Assembly: GCA_023261405.1 (NCBI GenBank)
Contig: JAHFOZ010000225.1
Coordinates: 1-8,434 of the forward strand
Reading direction: 5' to 3'
Source: Planctomycetota bacterium
Lineage (GTDB): Bacteria; Planctomycetota; MHYJ01; JACPRB01
DNA length: 8,434 nt
Part shown: positions 1 to 6,434 of the stretch, piece after piece
Layout: every line of letters starts with the position of its first letter
Numbering within the stretch: the first letter of the stretch is position 1
Translations under genes and position numbers: made by a program
The notes under the pieces: model-generated
The model's input: the letters and a program-made list of their open reading frames with translations, nothing else
What the model was told of the DNA's origin: nothing
The model's database searches: none

Positions 1-62
1 AAGGGCTGCACCGCAACACAAATGCGAACACGAAAATGCCCCGGTTGTGCGGCGAAGGCTAA

Positions 63-132
63 CTCGCTACCGGACCCGGGGTTACGCTCGCCCCTGATCC
101 CTGGTTACGGAACCCCTGCTCGCCGGACCCGG
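63..132. repeat. Cluster of short direct and inverted repeats downstream of tRNA-Asp
   Basis: The ten-base CCGGACCCGG occurs at 70-79 and 123-132, each preceded by CTCGC (63-67 and 119-123; the second copy shares one base). Between them GGTTACG occurs twice (80-86 and 103-109). GGTT-ACGG-AACC (103-114) can fold as a small perfect hairpin, and GGGG (78-81) can pair with CCCC (91-94). On the minus strand this lies just beyond the tRNA 3' end, so it could help end tRNA transcription, but no T-tract follows. It may instead be a decayed tandem duplication. The repeats are plain in the sequence; the role is unknown. Confidence 0.45.
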
Positions 133-158
133 CATCGTGCTGCTGGAAACTAGGTGAA

Positions 159-235
159 TGGCGAGGGTGACGGGGTTCGAACCCGCAACCTCCAGCGTGA
201 CAAGCTGGCGCTCTAGCCAATTGAGCTACACCCCC
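159..235 (-). tRNA. tRNA-Asp (anticodon GTC)
   Basis: The minus strand folds as a complete 77-base cloverleaf. The acceptor stem GGGGGTG pairs with CACCCTC with one G-T pair, followed by discriminator G and an encoded CCA (161-159). The D arm is GCTC/GAGC. The anticodon stem CCAGC/GCTGG carries loop TTGTCAC, giving anticodon GTC, which reads the Asp codons GAC and GAU. The T arm GCGGG/CCCGT encloses TTCGAAC. G at the discriminator position is an identity element of tRNA-Asp, which agrees with the anticodon. The gene is divergent from the helicase gene, with a promoter-like signal just upstream. There is no second tRNA and no integrase next to it. Confidence 0.96.
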
Positions 236-251
236 GGCTGGGGTGAGGCCT

Positions 252-279
252 AGTTTATCGATGGGCGCGTCGCAGTCAA
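252..279 (-). promoter_or_regulatory. Probable sigma70-type promoter of tRNA-Asp
   Basis: On the minus strand TTGACT (279-274, five of six matches to the -35 consensus) and TAAACT (257-252, four of six to the -10 consensus) are 16 bases apart. Transcription would start near 245, about ten bases before the mature tRNA 5' end at 235, a normal distance for a tRNA leader. The match is by eye only. It overlaps the two most upstream possible helicase starts (GTG 243, ATG 261), which makes those starts less likely. Confidence 0.55.
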
Positions 280-292
280 GCACTACCGATGC

Positions 293-321
293 TCGACACG
301 CGCGGGCCTTTCTGGTACGTT
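293..321 (+). promoter_or_regulatory. Possible promoter of the helicase gene
   Basis: TCGACA (293-298, five of six to the -35 consensus) lies 17 bases before TACGTT (316-321, matching the three most conserved -10 positions), with TGG just ahead of the -10 as in extended -10 promoters. Transcription would begin near 328, almost at the preferred TTG start at 330, implying little or no leader. The -10 match is weak and the high GC content makes chance hits easy. Confidence 0.3.
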
Positions 322-329
322 CGTGCGCC

Positions 330-1574
330 TTGACCACAGAACCTGTGCCGCCCACCTTCGATTCGTTCGGCTTGAACCCCATGCTCCTCCGTGCCGTGCA
401 GGACCTCGGCTGGCCGCACCCCACGCCCATCCAGGCGAAGGCCATCCCCATCGTGATGGAGGTCAAGGACCTCATGGGGTGCGCGCAGACGGGGACGGGG
501 AAGACCGCCGCGTTCCTCCTCCCGATCATGCACCGGCTCCTCTCGACGCCCAAGGCCGGGACGCGCGTCCTGGTCCTCGAGCCCACCCGCGAACTCGCCG
601 CCCAGGTGGAAGACGACTTCAAGGACCTCGCGAAGCACACGCCGCTCCACGCGGCCGCCGTCTACGGCGGCGTCGGATTCGGCCACCAGACCCACGCGCT
701 GAAGACCGGGTTCGACCTCATCTCCGCCACGCCCGGACGCCTCCTCGATCACATGGACCGCGGTCACGCCAAGTTCGACCGCCTCCAGGTGCTCGTCCTC
801 GACGAGGCCGACCGGATGTTCGACATGGGTTTCCTGCCCGACCTCCGCCGCATCCTGCACCGTATCCCGAAGCAGCGCCAGAGCCTCTTCTTCAGCGCCA
901 CGATGCCCCCCGAGATCGTGCGCCTGGCGAGGGAGGTCCTGCACGAGCCCCTCCAGATCGACATCGGGCGCCGCCCCCTGGCCGCCGCGGGCATCACCCA
1001 TGCCGTCTACCCCGTGGCCCAGACGCACAAGACGGCGCTCCTCACGCTGCTCCTGCGCCAGCCGGGCATGGAGTCCGTGCTCATCTTCACGCGGACCAAG
1101 CACCGCGCCGACCGGCTGGCCGACCAGCTCCTCTCGCGCGGCTTCCCCGTGGAATGCATCCACGGCAACCGCAGCCAGGGCCAGCGCGAGGACGCGCTCG
1201 AGGCGTTCCGCCAGCGAAAGGCCGCGGTCCTCGTGGCCACCGACATCGCCGCCCGCGGCCTGGACATCGAGAACATCACCCACGTCATCAACTACGACGT
1301 CCCCGGCACCGCTGAGGATTATGTCCACCGCATCGGCCGCACCGCCCGCGCCCAGGCCGTGGGCGACGCCTTCACGATGGTGTCACCCGAGGAGGAGCCG
1401 GGGATGATGGACATCGAGAAGTCCCTGGGGCAGCCCCTGCCCCGCGTCACGCGGCCGGACTTCGACTACGGCGCCTGGAAGCCCATCGTCATGCCGCCCC
1501 CCGTGTCCGCCGCGCCCCCTCCCATGGACGGGATGCACAGCACGCGGCGGCCCCTCAAGCGGCGCCGGCTCTAG
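330..1574 (+). CDS. rhlE: DEAD-box ATP-dependent RNA helicase, RhlE type
   Basis: This is a cytoplasmic ATP-driven RNA unwinding enzyme; RhlE proteins act in ribosome assembly and RNA turnover. From a TTG start at 330 the protein has 414 residues and shows all the DEAD-box motifs in order: Q motif with upstream aromatic (FDSFGL at 10-15, Gln 35), Walker A AQTGTGKT (52-59), PTRELA (85-90), TPGR (134-137), DEAD (158-161), SAT (189-191), IFTRTK (252-257), ARGLD (308-312) and HRIGRTAR (333-340). The GNRSQGQRE stretch fits the RhlE clade. A short Pro-rich tail ends in the basic RRPLKRRRL, a likely RNA contact. The frame is open back to GTG 243 and ATG 261, but those overlap the tRNA promoter; ATG 381 would lose FDSFGL. 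No ribosome binding site supports any of them, so the exact start is uncertain. The RhlE label is by motif, not by phylogeny. Confidence 0.93.
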   Translation: MTTEPVPPTFDSFGLNPMLLRAVQDLGWPHPTPIQAKAIPIVMEVKDLMGCAQTGTGKTAAFLLPIMHRLLSTPKAGTRVLVLEPTRELAAQVEDDFKDLAKHTPLHAAAVYGGVGFGHQTHALKTGFDLISATPGRLLDHMDRGHAKFDRLQVLVLDEADRMFDMGFLPDLRRILHRIPKQRQSLFFSATMPPEIVRLAREVLHEPLQIDIGRRPLAAAGITHAVYPVAQTHKTALLTLLLRQPGMESVLIFTRTKHRADRLADQLLSRGFPVECIHGNRSQGQREDALEAFRQRKAAVLVATDIAARGLDIENITHVINYDVPGTAEDYVHRIGRTARAQAVGDAFTMVSPEEEPGMMDIEKSLGQPLPRVTRPDFDYGAWKPIVMPPPVSAAPPPMDGMHSTRRPLKRRRL

Positions 1575-1594
1575 GAATTCACCGCGACGGAACG

Positions 1595-1653
1595 GCGGAT
1601 GGAAATCCACCGCGAAGTGCACGGAGAAAACAGAGGAGCGTGCAGAGGGGGAG
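1595..1653. repeat. Degenerate purine-rich repeat with bulged hairpin in the convergent spacer
   Basis: The 146 bases between the helicase and kinase stop codons hold no gene. At 1595-1613 GCGG-a-TGG and CCA-CCGC can pair as a seven-base-pair stem with one bulged A and an AAAT loop. It overlaps a purine-rich stretch (1607-1653) of loosely repeated units of about 11-12 bases: CACCGCGAAGTG, CACGGAGAAAA, CAGAGGAGCGTG, CAGAGGGG. It resembles, from memory, the CACAGAG/CACGGAG-type interspersed repeats seen in spacers of many environmental bacterial genomes. No T-tract follows the hairpin, so it is not a classic terminator; a role in bidirectional termination is only possible. Confidence 0.45.
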
Positions 1654-1720
1654 ATGTGCGCCCCTTCGGAGTTTGCTTCGTCGGCTCTGTCTGCCGCGGT
1701 GAGGATGCGCCCCCCCGGGC

Positions 1721-4700
1721 TCACTTCGACGTCTTCGGAAGGATCGCCTCGGCGGGTGGCCTGTCGAGGTACTTTGCCGGGCTGAGCAGCACCTGATCGA
1801 TGGCCGTCCCGTGATTCCCCTCGTAAAGGCGCACGGTGACTTCGCCGGACGAGCGGAAGACCAGCAGAGGCTCGACCGCCCTGGAGTCCTGGGAGTCCCG
1901 GCCCCACCAGCCCCATCCGGGCTTCCCGTCGCCGCGGATCGTGAGGTACCGCGCTCCGCCCACGTCCAGGCTCTCCCCCGTGGTTTTGTCCGTGGCCCCC
2001 GTGATCTGGACGTGGACCACGTGCTGGTGACGGGGGCCGCAGGGCTCCTCCGGCCTCAGGTGGACCCACAGGCGATAGGGCACCCCTCCGGTCACCGGCA
2101 TCTTGAACGTGACGTGGTTTGGATTGGTCGGCGGGAGCGGTTCCCCCCGGCCGTCGCATGCGACCGAAACGAAGCGGCCGCCGGCCGCCGGCGGGGTCTC
2201 ATCGAACCGGAAGTCCCCCGCGAGGGCGTCCTTCGGGAGGTCGGCCGCATGGACCACCGCCTCCCGGAGCAGGCCCTGCATCCGCTTCCGCGCCGTTTCG
2301 GCGGCCTTCGTGGCGGGGAACTTCTCCGCCAGCTCCATCAGTTTCGGGAGCGGGTCTTCCTTCTTCGCCCGGTCGATCGCACGGAGCGCCGCCTCGGCGT
2401 CGCGCTCGGCCTGCATGCGGCGGAGGAGCTTCTCCGTGCGGGGAGGAAGCGAAAGGCCGGGGTTTTTCCGCAGGAGGTCCTCGGCGAGCGGCAGGCTGGA
2501 CTCGAGGACGGCGAAGGGGAGCAGGCATTCGGGCCTGACAGCCGCGCCGCGGGCCTGGCGGTAGAAGCCGATAAGGCTCGAGGTCGTCAGTTCGTCCACG
2601 TCGTAGGTGCCGTCCCCGATGAGGACCGTGGTCTTCTGGATGGCGGTGACCGGCCCCGTGACCTTCCGACCGTCACGCATCTCGAGGGTGAGCGTCTGCC
2701 CGGGCTTGAGGCAGAACTCGCGGACGGCCTGCGGCACCTCCGCGGCGGCATGGAACGCGGTCAGGTGGAGGGCGAGATCCTCCCGGGCCCTGGCGCCCTT
2801 GACCTCGGGGGCCTCGCCGTCGATCCGCTCGTACTGCCGGCGCGCCGCCCGCTGCTCCGCGAGCCCCATGAACTCCGTCAGTAACCGTTCCTCCTCCAGG
2901 GTCACCCGCCGCTCCCGCTCCGCGTCCTCCTTGCGGACGACCATCGCCTCGGCGCGGGCGGCCTCGATCTTCCGGATCCGCGCCTCGGCCTCGCGGGCGG
3001 CCTCCGGGCTCCCGAGGGAGCGGAGTTCGTTCAAGGCCTTGAGGGCCGCGGCAATGGCGCCCCTGGCCTCGGCCGCGTCGGCGGCGCCGCGGAGGGCCTG
3101 CGCCGCGCGGTCCAGGGCGGTGTCGGTCTCCTTGCGGCGGAGGCCGATCCACTCGGGCCACCCGGAGGCCTTGAAGTCGGGGGCGTGCCGGTCGAGGAGG
3201 ATCCGCGCATCGGCGAAGTCCCCCGCGTCGACGAGTTTCAGCAGGTTCTTGCCGACCTCGTCGCGCCGCCGCGCGAGGGCGGCTTCGAGGAGTGCCTTCA
3301 TCTCGCGGGCGCGCGTCTCGGCCTGCCCGGACAGCGGGGTCCCCGCGGCCTTCCGCGCCGCGAAGGCCCAGCGGCTCGCGACCTCCTCGATCTCCCCCGC
3401 GAACTCCTTCTCGAAGGTGCGGGCCCCATCGACGGCGCTCGTCGCCGCCAATTCCGCGGGAGTCGGCCGCCGGGGTTCGGGGGTGGGGTCCGCGGAAACG
3501 ACAGAAGGGGTCGCGGCGGTCACGGGGGGAGCCGGGGACGGCCCCTTCTCCTGGAGGAAAAGCGAGGCGCTCACCACGGCCGCCGCGAGGGCGAGCACGG
3601 CGAGGCCCACGGCGGGCGCGGCGGATTTCCTGGAGGACGGCGGGAGGGCGGCGAGGTGCCGCTCCGTCCGGTACCGCGAGCCCTTGGGTTTCGCGGGCTG
3701 GGGGGAGGGGGGCGCAAACCGGCTGGGGTGCTCGATCCGCTCGATGGAGGAAATGAGTTCGCCGGGGGACGCGAGGCGCCTCGCCCGGTCCTTCTCCGTG
3801 AGCCGTTTCCCCAGCTCCGAGATCTCGGGGGGAAGCTCGGGGAAGTCGAAGGGAACCGTCTCGAGGAGGTGCTTGTTGAGCACCTCGACGGGGGTGGCGC
3901 CCTGGTAGGGAGGGCGGCCCGCGAGCATCTCATAGAACGTGATGCCGAGCGAGTACAGGTCGGTCCGGATGTCCAGGTCCTCGCCGCGCGCCTGCTCCGG
4001 AGACATGTAGAGCGGAGTCCCCATGATCTGGCCGGGGGCGGTCCGGTCCAGGTCGTCGTGGGAGGTGAGTCTCGCCATGCCCAGGTCCGCGAGCTTCGCG
4101 GTGCCGTCGGGCATCAAGATGATGTTGGCCGGCTTGACGTCGCGGTGGATCAGCCCGTGGTGGGCGGCGTGCTCGAGGGCGGCGGCGGTCTGCCGCACGA
4201 TCGAGAGGGCCTCCTTCCACGGCAGCGTCTTCTCGAGGCGGAGGCGGCGGCTGACCGGGTCTCCATCCACGAACTCCATGACGAAGTAGTAGATCCCATT
4301 CGAGACGCCGGCATCGATCCCCCGGACGATGTTCAGGTGGTTGAGCTTGGCGAGGGTGCGCGCCTCCCGGATGAAGCGCTCCACGCCGTCCTTCCCCTTG
4401 ACGTGCTTCGGCAGGAGGACCTTGAGCGCGACGATGCGGTCCATGGAGGTCTGGCGGGCCTTGTAGACGGCGCCCATGCCCCCCTGTCCGACCTTGGACA
4501 GGAGCTGGAATCCCTCGATCGCGTTGGCCTGCCCGCGCCCCGACGCGGCGTGGAGGATGGACGCCTGGCCCGCGGTGACGTAGCCCTGCCGGAGGAGAAC
4601 CTCCTCGAGGTCGAGGGGGCGGCCCATCGCGAAGGCCTGGTCGCGGATCCGGCGGCATTCTTCGAGCTGATCGGGGGTGATGATCCCCTGGTGGAGCGCC

Positions 4701-4729
4701 AAGTCCTCGAATTTGGCAGGGTCGGCCAT
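1721..4729 (-). CDS. Receptor-like Ser/Thr protein kinase with outer glycan-binding-like domain
   Basis: Predicted membrane-spanning Hanks-type kinase of 1002 residues. Residues 3-65 form a helical module with a GIITPDQLEE motif, as in many planctomycete kinases. The kinase domain (about 74-333) has the glycine loop GQGGMGAV (81-88), Lys 103, Glu 122, HRDVKPAN (195-202), DLG in place of DFG (215-217) and SPE (243-245), so it should be active. One hydrophobic helix (about 372-392), preceded by basic residues, places the last 610 residues outside the cytoplasm: a Pro/Thr linker, a charged helical and coiled-coil stretch (to about 634), a small beta-rich patch (674-723), more helices, and a C-terminal beta-sandwich (about 826-986) with GWGWWGRD and DQVLLSPAKYL. 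That resembles CBM-like domains of secreted proteins. ATG 4729 is preferred over GTG 4747, giving a protein starting MADPAKF; neither has a Shine-Dalgarno site. The substrate and ligand are unknown. Confidence 0.92.
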   Translation of the reverse strand: MADPAKFEDLALHQGIITPDQLEECRRIRDQAFAMGRPLDLEEVLLRQGYVTAGQASILHAASGRGQANAIEGFQLLSKVGQGGMGAVYKARQTSMDRIVALKVLLPKHVKGKDGVERFIREARTLAKLNHLNIVRGIDAGVSNGIYYFVMEFVDGDPVSRRLRLEKTLPWKEALSIVRQTAAALEHAAHHGLIHRDVKPANIILMPDGTAKLADLGMARLTSHDDLDRTAPGQIMGTPLYMSPEQARGEDLDIRTDLYSLGITFYEMLAGRPPYQGATPVEVLNKHLLETVPFDFPELPPEISELGKRLTEKDRARRLASPGELISSIERIEHPSRFAPPSPQPAKPKGSRYRTERHLAALPPSSRKSAAPAVGLAVLALAAAVVSASLFLQEKGPSPAPPVTAATPSVVSADPTPEPRRPTPAELAATSAVDGARTFEKEFAGEIEEVASRWAFAARKAAGTPLSGQAETRAREMKALLEAALARRRDEVGKNLLKLVDAGDFADARILLDRHAPDFKASGWPEWIGLRRKETDTALDRAAQALRGAADAAEARGAIAAALKALNELRSLGSPEAAREAEARIRKIEAARAEAMVVRKEDAERERRVTLEEERLLTEFMGLAEQRAARRQYERIDGEAPEVKGARAREDLALHLTAFHAAAEVPQAVREFCLKPGQTLTLEMRDGRKVTGPVTAIQKTTVLIGDGTYDVDELTTSSLIGFYRQARGAAVRPECLLPFAVLESSLPLAEDLLRKNPGLSLPPRTEKLLRRMQAERDAEAALRAIDRAKKEDPLPKLMELAEKFPATKAAETARKRMQGLLREAVVHAADLPKDALAGDFRFDETPPAAGGRFVSVACDGRGEPLPPTNPNHVTFKMPVTGGVPYRLWVHLRPEEPCGPRHQHVVHVQITGATDKTTGESLDVGGARYLTIRGDGKPGWGWWGRDSQDSRAVEPLLVFRSSGEVTVRLYEGNHGTAIDQVLLSPAKYLDRPPAEAILPKTSK

Positions 4730-4738
4730 AGTTGACTG

Positions 4739-4744
4739 ACTATA
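4739..4744 (-). promoter_or_regulatory. Weak -10-like element before the kinase gene
   Basis: TATAGT on the minus strand matches five of six bases of the -10 consensus and ends nine bases before ATG 4729. No convincing -35 hexamer lies 15-18 bases upstream. If used, it would give an almost leaderless mRNA and would exclude the GTG 4747 start. The alternative is readthrough from the cytochrome-peptidase operon. Confidence 0.25.
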
Positions 4745-4751
4745 CACGCCG

Positions 4752-4788
4752 AGCCCTGAATCGCGCAGGGGATTTGTGAAGCAGGGCT
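4752..4788 (-). promoter_or_regulatory. Competing inverted repeats in the peptidase-kinase spacer
   Basis: AGCCCTG (4752-4758) is complementary to CAGGGCT (4782-4788), a seven-base-pair stem with a 23-base loop. The same CCCTG (4754-4758) can instead pair with CAGGG (4766-4770) in a shorter five-base-pair hairpin, so the two folds exclude each other. The segment lies between the DUF885 stop and the kinase start. It could be part of a terminator or leader structure, or chance in GC-rich DNA. No T-tract and no known riboswitch core is visible. Confidence 0.3.
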
Positions 4789-4790
4789 GC

Positions 4791-4817
4791 TAACGAAATC
4801 GCGGCGCAGATTCGTTA
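4791..4817 (-). terminator. Stem-loop containing the DUF885 stop codon; possible terminator
   Basis: In the minus-strand transcript TAACGAATC pairs with GATTTCGTTA (nine base pairs with one bulged base) around the loop TGCGCCGC. The TAA stop of the peptidase gene forms the first three bases of the stem. There is no U-tract after it, so intrinsic termination is uncertain. It could instead protect the 3' end of the cytochrome-peptidase message, or set the level of kinase expression by partial readthrough. The pairing itself is clear. Confidence 0.45.
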
Positions 4818-6434
4818 ACGCGCCCGGGACCAGGCGGTGACCAGTGCGCGCAGGGTGGAGAGGGGGATGGCGCCGTTGCGGAGCACGAGGTCGTGGAAGT
4901 CGCGGGTGTCGAAGCGGGGGCCCATCGACGCGCGGGCCTCTTCGCGGAGGGCGAGGATCTCCCGTTTGCCGATCATGTACGCGAGGGCCTGGCCCGGCCA
5001 GATGATGTAGCGGTCCACCTCGTTCAGCACCTCGGTCTCGGTGAGCGCCACGTTCTCCATGAAGAAATCGATCGCCCGGCGGCGGGTCCAGCGGAGGGCG
5101 TGGATGCCCGTGTCCACGACGAGACGGCAGGCGCGCCACGCCTGGTAGGTCAGCATGCCGAAGCGCTGGAGTTCGTCCTCGTAGAGGCCCATCTCGTCGG
5201 CAAGCCGCTCGGAGTAGAGCCCCCAGCCCTCGATGTAGGCCGTGAAGCTGGACTGCCGCCGGAAGCGGGGGAGGCCCTCGATCTCCATGGCCAGGGCGAT
5301 CTGCAGGTGGTGGCCCGGGACCGCCTCGTGGACCGTGAGCGCGCGCAGGTTGAAGCGGGGCCGCGAGCCCGCCTCGTACGTGTTCGCGTAGTAGATCCCC
5401 TTCCGGGTGAGCTTCTCGTCGGGCGGGTAGTAGAAGGCCGCGACGCAGTCCTTCTCCCGGTAGTCCTCGATGGCCTTCACCTCGCACAGGGTTCGGGGGA
5501 GCCGCTTGAACCACTTCGGGAGCGCCGCCGTGCAGCGCTCGAGGTCCCGGCGGGCCGTCTCGAGCAGCTCCTCGCGCGAGGCGAAGAAGCTCTTCGGGTC
5601 GGCTTTGAGCTTCTCCAGGAAGCCCTTGAGGTCGGGGCCGGCGATGCGCCGCATCTCCTCCTGGATCGAGCCGAGTTCCTCCATCCCGATCCTGTGGATC
5701 TCCTGCGCCTCGAGGTCCGTGGTGGTGTGCAGCCGGATGCGGAATCGGTAGGCCTCGTCGCCTCCCGGCAGGGCCCAGAGTCCCACGTCCTCGGTGCGCG
5801 CGCGCGGCAGGTAGTCCCGCTCCAGGAACTCCAGCATCCTCCGGTAGGCGGGATAGACGGAGTCCCGGATGCCGGGGAGAAGCGCGGGGCTTACGGCGAA
5901 AGGGGACCTCTCCGGCGGCGTATCGAGGAGCGCCTTGAGCTGTCCGATGACGCGCTCGGCCGCGATCCGCATGGCGATGCGACCCTCGGCGAGGCCCGCG
6001 CGGAGGTTGGCCAGGTACTGGTCGATGTAGGCGGGGAAGGCGCGGAAGCGGGAGGTCAGGCCCGCCTCGTCGTCGTGCGGGTGGAAGTTGAGAAGCTGGG
6101 GGAAATCGACCTGCGGGCCGTTCATCTGGTCGACGTCCCACTGGAAGAACTTGTGGGCCTGCTCCTCGAGGGACTGATCGAGCTGGAGCTTCAAGATGTC
6201 GGCGGTGACGCGGTCGGATTCGGAGAGGGACTCGCGGCGGATCGCCGCGAGCCGTTCGAGGAGCGCTTGCGCGCCGGTCCGCCACCTCGCTCGACCGGCG
6301 TCGGAGATGTCGTTCAGGCGGTCGTTGAAGCGGAAGTCTCCCAGGTAGGTGGCGAAGGTGGGGGTGTGGCTCAGCACCATCTCCCAGTAGACCTCGCCCA
6401 GGCGGGCGAGCTCCGGCGCGTCGGGCGTCGTCAT
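4815..6434 (-). CDS. DUF885 family protein, predicted zinc metallopeptidase
   Basis: This 539-residue protein matches the DUF885 family (Pfam PF05960), whose members are regarded as zinc metallopeptidases related to M32-type carboxypeptidases; few have been assayed. Visible hallmarks are HEAVPGHHLQ (369-378), the family's variant of the zinc-binding motif; EGWGLYSE (402-409), likely giving the third ligand; DTGIHALRW (441-449); and WPGQALAYMIG (479-489) near the C-terminus. The length is normal and nothing is truncated. The start MTTPDAPEL has no signal peptide or membrane segment, so a cytoplasmic location is predicted, although some relatives are exported. Its ATG overlaps the TGA of the upstream cytochrome gene by four bases (6431-6434) with no Shine-Dalgarno site, suggesting coupling to upstream translation. 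The peptide substrate is unknown. Confidence 0.9.
   Translation of the reverse strand: MTTPDAPELARLGEVYWEMVLSHTPTFATYLGDFRFNDRLNDISDAGRARWRTGAQALLERLAAIRRESLSESDRVTADILKLQLDQSLEEQAHKFFQWDVDQMNGPQVDFPQLLNFHPHDDEAGLTSRFRAFPAYIDQYLANLRAGLAEGRIAMRIAAERVIGQLKALLDTPPERSPFAVSPALLPGIRDSVYPAYRRMLEFLERDYLPRARTEDVGLWALPGGDEAYRFRIRLHTTTDLEAQEIHRIGMEELGSIQEEMRRIAGPDLKGFLEKLKADPKSFFASREELLETARRDLERCTAALPKWFKRLPRTLCEVKAIEDYREKDCVAAFYYPPDEKLTRKGIYYANTYEAGSRPRFNLRALTVHEAVPGHHLQIALAMEIEGLPRFRRQSSFTAYIEGWGLYSERLADEMGLYEDELQRFGMLTYQAWRACRLVVDTGIHALRWTRRRAIDFFMENVALTETEVLNEVDRYIIWPGQALAYMIGKREILALREEARASMGPRFDTRDFHDLVLRNGAIPLSTLRALVTAWSRAR

Noticed and set aside
1..153. Possible end of a plus-strand gene (open frame from base 1 to TAG 151-153, containing KCPGC)
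   Set aside because: Only 50 residues without a recognisable domain, and it runs over the repeat block. Nothing beyond one CxxC pair supports a protein.
59..640. Minus-strand reading frame of 193 residues
   Set aside because: It reads straight through the tRNA-Asp gene and the start of the helicase. Its GGVAQLARAPACHAGG stretch is the typical false translation of a tRNA.
276..1328. Long minus-strand and alternate plus-strand frames across the helicase
   Set aside because: They show low-complexity Arg/Gly/Pro composition expected of shadow frames in GC-rich DNA, while the helicase frame has every family motif.
1711..1720. G/C run next to the kinase stop as an intrinsic terminator
   Set aside because: No stable stem followed by a T-tract can be formed on either strand.
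1599..1796. Plus-strand frame of 65 residues starting MEIHREVHGENRG
   Set aside because: The start is a translation of the interspersed repeat and the rest overlaps the kinase 3' end antisense.
2607..4735. Long plus-strand frames of 433 and 516 residues opposite the kinase
   Set aside because: Composition is that of shadow frames, no domain is recognisable, and the opposite strand encodes a complete kinase.
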